From assembly GCA_026260175.1 (NCBI GenBank), contig JAKCWW010004160.1, positions 1 through 42,839 of the forward strand: 42,839 nucleotides of DNA, given 5' to 3'. The position numbers and the translations under genes are program-made. This document shows positions 14,601 to 25,840 of this stretch, piece after piece. Source of the stretch: Reticulitermes lucifugus. Taxonomy: Eukaryota; Arthropoda; Insecta; Blattodea; Rhinotermitidae. The notes beneath the pieces are model-generated. The model was not told the origin of the DNA and ran no database searches. It saw only the letters and a list, made by a program, of their open reading frames with translations. Each line of letters begins with the position of its first letter. Positions within the stretch are counted from its first letter, which is position 1.

Positions 14601-17600
14601 GTCTCATGACCAGTGTAGATAACGATACCAAACACCCAACTTGTGTTGCGAAGCATGGCCCCCCTCAGTAGAAGTTGATCTGGACCTAGTGGTACTGGTC
14701 TGGAACAATTGTGCACAATGTTCAGTCTCAGATACAATGTACTGAACATCTTAACTAGTGTTCTGTAACAAGTGTGCACATTGTTTAGTCCAAGTTACAA
14801 GATACTGAATGTTTTAATTAGTAAGCACATATGTGAATCTTCAGCCATATAGTTTTTACTACAACACCGAAACTGAAGGCTCAGAAGCCTCTACCCAGTC
14901 TAAGATCAGGGAAACAACAGTTCTTAGTGTCTGCTTTACACAGGCATTATAAAAAGTATAGTAACAGGCTACCTTCGCTTATACACCTCATCAGGCAATT
15001 ATTCCTTACCACTGTTAATACCCATAACACAGTTTTACTTACAGGAGACAAGCACATGCAAAATTACCTATGCTTGCCTGATTTTACAGATGCTTCACAA
15101 GCTGGTATCTCTGATTATTCAATTAAATTTACTCTCTGAGCCTGTATAATACTGACATTTTTTTGTTCTGCAATAAAAAATAAATTTGGCCAACCACAAC
15201 AGGCTTCTTCTTGATGAAAATCCAGAGGGTGGCCATTTTATTGTCTCCCTCAGTACAGCTGCTTTATCCTACACAAAGCCTGCATCTCGCAGAGACACCA
15301 TAAAGAGACATCCTATACTATTCAGAGAGTTGGTGACTTCCTTGCTTCTTCATTCACTCATGACTATATAGTGTCAAATGATCAGATTTTCGTGAATAAT
15401 GAATTGGAAAGAATGTGGATGAAATGGATGCCTAATGTAGGGTACTATCCCAGAATTTACCAGGATGGACTGAGGAAAACCATAAAAAAAGTCACTAGAT
15501 TTAAATTATGCACTTCTTCAATACACATCAGATGCATTACCCCTTAAGCCATGTGGCTCAGCAAAATTCTTAGTAACACCAACATGACCTGTGAAGTAAA
15601 TTGTGCAGGAAAGAGGAAAAATAACATCTGAACAAACTGTTACCTTCTTTACACTACAACACTCCCAAATTTTACAGACCTTCTTCACCTCTCACTTTAC
15701 AAATGAGGTAAGTACATAAGCAAGTATAGAAGCAGGAAGGTGCACCATGTTAATCGCGTCCCCTTCTGATTGCCCCAAAAACCAACATATATCTCTCGCT
15801 TTCATTTTCTTTCATGACCTTTTCCCTCCCGACCTCTGCAACTACTCCACCCAAAAAGTTGTCCCTGCAGACACCACTAAGGCAAAGAGGCTGTAAAGCC
15901 ATAGCTCCACTCATTAACTTAACTGTGGAACTATATGGGCATAAGTGGTCAGCTTCATGCCCTGGTCACTTTATCCCCAGGGAAAGAGCCCCCAGTACCC
16001 ACTGAATAAGAAGAAGGGAGGGTCCCGGGTTTGGTGTAGAAACTTTGGAGAAAGAAACTTCTCTTGTCCCTGCTGGCAATCAAACCACGATTCCTCTGTC
16101 ACCCAAACTGTAGCCTAGTCACTATATCTAGTATGGTAACTCCACCCATATAACTTACTAACACACAACAACAGTAATTAGTCCTACAAACAAGGTATCA
16201 AGAAATTCCTTAACATTTGTAATGAAAGTATTTTATTCATGTGGCCCAAACTCCCACCACTGAGTGAATGTAGGTCCTTACTCATCTAAACATAGGTGCG
16301 TATAATCTATGATAAGAAAACATAAATGTATCTGTTCTTACTACTTCCTGCAAAATAAGCAGTGTCACCACATGCACATCAGGACTTCCTCATTCAAGAC
16401 TGACCCTATAAAGACATAGATCATCATTGTGACGTGCTTGACTAAACACCATTCTCAATTACATAAAACTTCTACATACTGTTTGTCTGTTTCCTTCAAG
16501 ATGCCAGAGAACTCATAAAGATGCCTGTTGGGCAGTTCACACTGCAGAGTGCCTTTCAACAGCGCGAGGTCCTTGATTTCGAGCAATTTCGCTGTTTCGG
16601 GTATTGCCTGACGAATTTTCAGGTTTGTTTCTCCATCAAGGTTTGATGTCTCAATGTAACAGATTGCTTGAGGCTCACTGTCAAGATACGGTACAGTTAG
16701 AATTGGAAGAAATTTCTCTTTATACTTAAGTGTACGAACAGATGAGCAAAAAGATAATTAAGGTTAAAATTCTTTGGATGTGAGTCACGTAACTTACAGA
16801 AATACAAATGATATGACTTCTAACAGCAGGGATACTTATACACAGTATAACTTTAGTTTCAACACCACTAAAACAACACTGTACCGCTGGACCCCGAGAA
16901 CCTCAATCCACTTTCCAAGACAACTCTGTAATTGCCATAATTCCATATGCATTTTTTGTCATCCACACACAAGCCACTTGTCCAGACCACATTCATCACA
17001 CTAACAACATGGGCTAATATATGTATAAATTTCAAATATGTAATATCATTAAGGGAACATGGACAAACACATTTCATTAAGTGAGTACTGCCTGACTGCA
17101 GAGTACAGTATACTGCAATGGAATACAATTTTCAAAATGCAGGCAGAGGAACCTCTCTGAGGTCCATTTGCTATGGAAACATGACAAACCAGAACAAATG
17201 ATTTCTATTTATTTTCCACACAGCAGTCTTCTGTTTTGTTAACAACACATAGTCTTTTAGGTGGACACCAACATTTCAGAGAAACATGCTTCCTCTATCT
17301 TCAGGGTCAAAATGAGTAGGGTAAGGGTGTGATTGGATTAGATAGGCAAGTTGCAAGGAAAGCCCAAGGGAGGTGGAGAGAAGAACAGTTTGAGCAAATG
17401 CAGGAAATGTGAGAATACAAAGCAGACCTTTTGTCATCACAGGAGAAACGTGGCAGTTTTCTATGCACCTTGCTCATTAGCTCAGAATGGAATCTATCTC
17501 CTCTCCTCCTCCTGCCAACATGCCTATATAACCTAACCACAACATCACCCTACTCACTTCTACTATGAAGAGGGAGGCAGCATGATCCTACAAGAGGTTA

Positions 17601-20600
17601 ATACCCACCTACAAGACTACATGGTGTTACATACAACATGACCACAACCTGAACTATCACTGTGAAAACATGCACAATTTTCTACATATTTCATTTCATT
17701 TTAAGGTTTCATGGATTGTCAAAATGAGCACAACAATGGTCAGTAAAACACATTCCATCAATACTGACTAAGACCCTGAAATATTAATAAATCATCACTA
17801 TTCAAAAAAACAGGCCAACAAATTGTTACCTGGAGGACAGGATGGCCAAATCTGCTGGAAAGAATGTGTTGTTGTGGACTTTTACGATGTCCCCAACCAT
17901 CACATTAAGCCACTGAATCCACAGCCAGTGACCATCTCGCAACACTTCAACTTTACGGTGGTTGATTTCGTCATCTGCTCGATGTCGTTTCTGTTTCAAA
18001 CGTGCATAAATATAAATAGACTGGAAAGTCACAATAAACACAGCAAAGCACAGGGTCTCCACATGTACTCTTTGCAGCTTGGCATTCTGAATGTCCATTG
18101 CTGTTCTATCACACAGCTGTCATTTGGCAATTTCAAGATACTTTTTATAAATTAAAATACACAGACGTGATATAAAAAAACACAACGGAAGAAGGTGTTG
18201 CACCTTGAGCCAGTTTTTGGTTTTAAATATTCTCTGTGATCAGGCCAATATGAAGAAAAGTCTCAGATGTTGCGTACTGCTGCACACATAATTGGCAACA
18301 AATGTGTAATTTTTAATATAACATTCCTTTATTTTTATGTTTACTGATAGCATTCAAAAGGCAGAAGGTAAAGTGACCTAAGGCACAGCATGTGGCTGTA
18401 CCTTAGGTCACCCCAAGTTGTACATTAAGGCAGAATTAAAGAGAAGAGTAACTGTATATATCAAATTAAAGATCACAAAAATTATGACCTTACCAATGCC
18501 TTAAACCATACAAGAAACAAAACACTGGGTCAGAAGACTTTCTAACAAGCCTCTTGAAAAATACTTTACACATCCTTTATATATTTGTCAACAGATGGCA
18601 AAATAATGGCTAATGACCGAAGACACAGATAACCCAACGTACAACACTTTCCCCTACACTTGCCATATTGAAATTGGGAAGACAATGGAAAATTGAATGT
18701 TTTAAAACTCACTATGTCTTCAACTATCTCCTTGACTGCCGACACGCTGAGAATGAATATGAGAGGAACCAAAGTTGTGTACCGTCCAGTTGGGGATACA
18801 TCTGGTATTTGCTGAAACAAATAGCCCACAATAAACATACATTTAAGAACATACAGTGTTAACGGCATATAACCCACAGAACATTATTTGGAGGATATTC
18901 GGACTTACAAGGGAAGATGTAATTGGAGGGTGAAGCAAACTGCATAAAGAGGAGCTTTATAATTTGTACTCATCATTAAATATTATTCAGATGATGAAAT
19001 AAATTATAAGAAAGTAGGGCACATGCCACACACAGGACAGAAGAATGATTAATATGGAGGTTTAGTCAGAAATCCTGAAGGACAGAAACCAGAAACCAGA
19101 TGGAAGATACAGGTGTAGATGAGGGGATAATATTACATACAGCATCAGGCAGAACCCACAGAGAATACTTTCCTGCTGGAAGAACTATACAAATTTCTTT
19201 CACTTTGTTAACACTATTATAAAATTATTCCACACAGTCTGAGCTACAGAGAGCATCATCAAATAAAACACAAATAAATAAACAAATAAAAGTACGCTAG
19301 AAATAGTAAAGAAAATATGCTTTCACATGCTAATAGAATGCTACCCACCCCATCTAGCACTGAGGTTAGGAATGAGTACAGCTATACCTCTACTCCCCCT
19401 CTGTGTCACATGGCACATTATGGGGAGACCTTTATCTTTACTAGGTTTCTAGTGTGCCTGTGCAGAAAATCCTACACTCAATAGTTTGTATTTTCCCCAC
19501 ATCCTAGTAACACAACTATAACCAAATGCTGGATTTTCTGCAAATAGGATAAGAATTGTCTGTGTAGGTTTTCCCTGTATCCTACCAAAGGCACCTGTTT
19601 GGAATTTCCCCACACAATGGGTTTTCCCAAAGCAGAAATCATATAGCCTACTTCCCACTTCACAACTTCCTGTGTCTGCCAAGTTGTTATTACTCACTGC
19701 ACAAAATTTAAATTATAGCATTTGGGTGGGCTCCAATGGCATAATGTTTATATCACGTCCCATGAAAATAGGTCAACTGGCTGAAAAGTTGAGGGACCTT
19801 GCACCAGCTTCAAGAAATCTGTAAGCTTTGCACATTGTGTACACCAAGGCCTTGTTTAACCCCTAGTTGTGTTCCTGAAAAAGTGAGTGTACATACAAAA
19901 TGATATTCCCATAAGAAAACAACAGACTTAAACACATCGAAATAAACTAGTTAAAGAGTGTTAAACCAAACATGACAAGACATAAATTAAGAAGTGGTAT
20001 AAATTAGCAAGTGGCATTAAAACAAAAAGGTGTAAAATAAGACAGGCATAAAACAGGGCCTTGGCATATCAGTTGAAGAGACCAAGACTTGCATTGAGCT
20101 AATTTGCCAAGATGTGACCTCTGCACATAGTAAACTGTTTTTCTTGAGTTTAGTCTCCATAAAAATGTAACAACAATACTATCAAGGACAACAGTAACAC
20201 ACTGACATTAACATAAGTATTTCTGGCCTGGTCAGCACAGGAAGTTGCAGTACTTGCTGTCTTGTCATACCAATTTGTTTACACTGGTGTTGACACAGAC
20301 CTCATGGTACAAGAAAATTCCTGCAGCTCTACAAATAATGACAATCTACCACTCGCTTGTTTCAATAAATTCAGGTGCAGCCCTCAAACACAGCATACAA
20401 ATCACCCACACACATATACCACGCTTAGTATGGACAAGACATGGGTGGTAAAACAGAAATACAACACAGATTTTCTGAGAATAACCACCCAAACATAAAA
20501 AGTTCTCAGTGTCAACAAAAGAAAAATTTATCACATAAAATACAATGGAAACAGTTAACATGACACATTCACACAGAGTAGATGGTCACAAATAAATGTT

Positions 20601-23600
20601 ATTGAGGTGATGCAGGAATAATTTCCTGTGATATGACAAAAATGAAGGTCAAGAAACTATGGAAGAATGGAATTCACTAGGACAGGAAAGCAGAAGAGTT
20701 GCGAAGGATGAAAAGACTAATCAGGCATCTGGAAACTCATTTAACTGACATCATGGAACACATATTACTTAAACAGTTACATTTTGCTTAATACAAATTT
20801 AGTCTACTTACAAAATGAACTAACCTGCAACAGTGCTATGAAAAGAAAGAAACAGTTTGAATATCTCCGAAACTGCTCAAAAAGAAAGCTTGGCACAAAA
20901 GACAGGGCACTATATTTGGCAGTGGAGATGTGATTGTTGCAGTACCGAGTGGGCTGTAACTGATTTACAAAGATGATACGATGTTCTGTGGCAGCCTCAT
21001 CCACCACCTCTGTAACCACAGAATTTGTTTCCACATCTTCATCTGCAAACAGATGAGAAAATAAACAATATAAATACCAATTAAAGCTTCCAATACTAAC
21101 CCAAGCATGTGCTGAGGCTATCTACACTGTCCACACTGTCTCAGCCTAGGTATATAAGGGCCACAGCACAAATTTGCCTTTAATGTCTGTTTACAATAAA
21201 ATATTATAAACATTTGCTGTCTATCACATACCATAATACAATCAGGAGGGACTTGGAACCATGGTGAATAAGATACCGATAAGTGGTTACTTTCTCAGAT
21301 GAAGGTCTAATAGGTTATTACATCACGTACAATCATAAGGTGATTCCAGTGTTTCAGAGGAATGGACTACCTGTCTCTGGGGTGACAAAAGAGGTTCAAG
21401 TGGACAGTGAAGAATCCTGAATGTCATAATAAATGCATAATCTTACACGATGTAACAACCCAGAAGACTATCACATGATCGACGCCCACTGTAAAAGTTC
21501 CAAATCCCAAATAAGTAGTTATATTATTTCCAACACAGTACACATACCACTTCTACTGCATATTAATGCTGAACAGATCTATGAAGATGAGATACAGATA
21601 TAAGACATATGTGTCAAATGTATGGGGACTTAAAGAAGAAGGAATTACATATATGTAGCTTCTTATGGAAGTACTGATACATTTACAGGACACTACAGAT
21701 GACCTGTAATGTTTACTGACCATTATCCAACAAACAAACAAACAAAAATGCTACTTATATTTTGTTAATGAATTTCTAAAATGAAAAAGGCCACAGAGAT
21801 CACTTGTGTCTGCATCATTCCACCAACTATTGTCTTTTGAACTGCCTCATACATTTACCGTCAACAGGAAGCTGTAAATTATGTATATTTTATCCACTGC
21901 TTTGCCTCACTCTGTTCAGGAGTTGAGGAAAAAAGCCTGTCGTGTCCACTACCGCCATTCAAGAAAAGCAACGAATTCTGATCCAGGAACATTCATTGGA
22001 TAGATCCACTTTCTGAAACACTGTGTTCCATTTGTGCTTTTGGAACAGTAGATAACGGACAAAGTTCAAAAGCTAAGTGACACTATACAACAGCATAAAA
22101 AGGTAAAGGTAAAGCAATCCCATTACAGGCCTGGACAGGCCCTTAGGGTTCCAGGANNNNNNNNNNNNNNNNNNNNNNNNNNNNNNNNNNNNNNNNNNNN
22201 NNNNNNNNNNNNNNNNNNNNNNNNNNNNNNNNNNNNNNNNNNNNNNNNNNNNNNNNNNNNNCGACCGAAACGATTATGTCAAGGAATTAATTCCAATGAC
22301 ACCGTCGGGAATCGAACCCGCGACGTTCCGGTTTGTAGCGTAATACAACAGCATATATAAGCAATAAAACAAATAGTTTCCTCATTATGACACTGGGAGT
22401 TAACTGAAGTTTATTTATGTATTACAAAACAATCTTCTTTTATAAGTCAACAATAAACAAAGTAAAAACAGGAACGTTTTTTCGGAATAAAACACTGCAT
22501 TATCAAAGCCATATAGGATTGAATGTATTTATTTAGCTTAACAAATTACATTGGGTTACAAAAATAAGAAGAAATTAAGGCATACCCATACAATTAAAAT
22601 ATGGCATAGAAGGAACTCCAGAAATGTCCAGACCCTGTAACAGAATACTCATACATCATCTTTAAAATACAGTGGTTACTAAGTGTACCACCTGACCCTG
22701 CACTTAAGAACTCTCAGTACTTCCTATGCGACGTGCATACGTTTCACATGCTGCTCAGAATAATCAGTGGTATGTCCCTGTATAGCTTTAGCCGACTGTC
22801 TTTATAACAAGTGTAAAAGGTAAAGTTCACCCTAGAACAGGCCATGAAGACCCAGAGGAGGAATAGAGGTAGAGTTCTACTCTTTCTTCAACCTCGGCGC
22901 TAGATGGTGGTGGATGGTCAACGCCACGTCCCGGCCGCTTTACCCCCAGGAAAGAGACCCGGTACCGTACTGGAGGATGGGTGAGCCCCAGGGCCAGTCT
23001 GGTCGGGTGCGAAAAATCTCGCCCACACCGGGATTCGATCCCCGGACCGTCCAGCCCGTAGCGCGTCGCTATACCGACTATGCTATCCCGGCCCATCTGT
23101 CTTTATAACAGTGGCACAATTTGTTCTCTGTGAAGTGCAAACTTAGAATATTAAGTGCGTGTAAATGTGACACTCTTATTAGGTGTTCTGTATTACGTCC
23201 GCAGTATGAAGTAGGAAGACGAACAGCACGAAACTGAAATTATACATTTATATATATATATATATAATAGTATATTTCCTGTTATACCTCCTGTTTTGGC
23301 TACATGTTGTAACAGAAAGAGACTAACCTGACGTCTAACCTAAGCTCCTCTTGTAAGGCTGGGGGGAAATACGCATGACAGAGAGAGACTAGCCTAACGT
23401 CTAACCTAAGCCCCTCTCTTATGGCAACACAGTGGTGTGGTTATAAGAGGAAACATCCGTATTATACAGCATTCAAGGTAATTGCATCCCCGTGTCTAGC
23501 CACACACACTGCTGGCGTGTGGGGAGCGGAGGTGAAGTTGCACACATTCCTGACCACAGCGGTAGACAGATTTGTGTAACTCACGTTCACGCTTTGGCCG

Positions 23601-24368
23601 CTTTATTTCTTTGCAAAGTCATCAGCACCCATGGTAAAGAAGTTGTGTGGGTCCTAGGGATGCTGTGGACATGACAGTATCAGGAACATCCCACAGTCCG
23701 TATCGGGAGTAGAACGCTGGTCGACATATGTTCGACACATAACATTACTTATTCAAATAAACAACACAATATACTCCGTTCAGCACAACTCATATTTAAT
23801 ATCTACTTATACACGACATGTTTCAGTCCTTAGACCATAATCAGGTGTGCCATATAAGAAAACTTTGTACAAGGTAAAAGTGTAAAATAACAATAATATG
23901 CGAGTAATTGTTACAATAAATATTGTAACGCGAGTACGTATTTTAACATACAAGCTACAAGTTACAATATTTATTGTAACAATTACTCGCATATTATTTG
24001 ATGCTTTGTGAGACTTCATAAAATTTTACACTTTTACCTTGTACAAAATTTCCTTATATGGCACACATAATGATGGTCTCAGGACTGAAACATGTCGTGT
24101 ATAAGTAGATATCAAATATGAGTTGTGCTGAACGGAGTATATTGTGTTGTTTGATTGTACGTGCACAGCGGGATGGATCATCTTAAATTTACTTATTGTT
24201 ACAATAACAATGAACACTATTATTATTATTTTATCACCTTTATGCAGGGCATCTACAATTATAGAAATGAAACAAACTATCTTCCTAGGGTGCCGTAGTG
24301 TTGCAGCTATTCTGTGGTTACAATTTATGGTACATGTAATGCTACTTCCTATGACAAACGTTTTGTGC

Positions 24369-24408
<40 letters not shown>

Positions 24409-25804
24409 CGTGGAGCAGAGTCCTTATTTAGAAGCTAACAGTCATTCAGTCGGAAAAAAATCCCGTTATTTTATGAAGCCCAAAGGATCATTACAATGTT
24501 CACAAGATGCCAGAAGTCCCTATACAGAGCCACATGACTACAGTACACACTAGTTATTTAACATCCATTTTAATATTACACTTCCGACTACGTCTAGATC
24601 TTCCAAGTGGTGTCTTCAACTTTTCCGACTAAAATTTTATATGAAAGCCTCATTTCCCCCATTCATGCTACATGTCAGTCCCATATCATTTTTGTGTTGT
24701 TCATCTTGTAGTGCCTGGTGAAGGGCACAAAGTTTGCAGCTTATCATCACGCAACTTTATGACAAGCCATAAAAACTAATTACCACGGCAAGTGTTGGCA
24801 AAGTAATTTCAGATTAGTCGTCACGTTAAATTTGTTCCTGAAGTATGCAATCGCTTACACCGATGTTCAGGCCTTACGGGCCTGCTTGTCGGCACGCCAG
24901 TGCAAACCCGACTGAAAGTGGCGATTTTGGTCACTATGAATGGCCGTATCCAGGGTTACGCGAGCGTGAGCGTATTGACGTACGCAGGCTGCCAAACAAC
25001 CGATCACTTTGGTGCAAGCAGGGCGATCCGCGGACCAAGGTACCCGCTTTAAACACACTTTAAAACCCAGTAGTCACTATACGAGTAGCTACTACACGTG
25101 CCATTCGATTTAAAATTTAAAAAACTCGACACTTTTCCCACACAGCCGTTTTTCGTATAATTCTCGCAATAAACACCTATTATTTTCCTAAACAGCATCA
25201 ACCGGTTAATCTTTGTAATGGACATGGACTGTGTTCTCTGCGACGTATGAAATGAAGTTCACATAGTATAATGCAGTTAATTTTAGACTTCAAAGGGTTA
25301 AATAATTACAATTCTTATTTTTGTTTCATTCTGTACTCCCCGAATAACGAAGGCTGTGTAAATCTGGTTTATTGTATGCTGTTTGTTGCGCTTGGCCCGG
25401 GCTTCTGAACCGGCCTGTTGGGTGAAGACATGCCAATATAATAATAACACCATCAAAGAAGCATACTCAACAGATGTAACAATTCCCAACAGTCACAACC
25501 TTCACAGCACCATTACCAAGAAGCTCCAGAAGTATACAGACTTGAAAGAAGAACTTATAAGAAGATGGCAACTGAAAACGGCTTATGTAATACGACTACT
25601 GCTATCCACAACGGGTATTATACCAAACAAATTACACGAAGGTTTCAAACCGCTTAATCTCCGCCCTGCTCTATACATTCTAATGCAGAAAGCAGTAATA
25701 CTTAATACATGCCGTATAGTGAGAAAGTTTTTGGCAGAACAGTGAATAAGTGAGACCCGTAGACTTTTGAGACACAGCTGAACTGCTGTGAAGCAAGAAA
25801 TAAC

Positions 25805-25840
<36 letters not shown>

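Larger units (their letters stand above)
14700..16479 (-). other. Flippase intron 5
   Basis: Carries a diverged tandem duplication right against the exon 6 acceptor and a decayed SINE-B copy near 15.9-16.1 kb. The rest is unremarkable. Confidence 0.85.
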
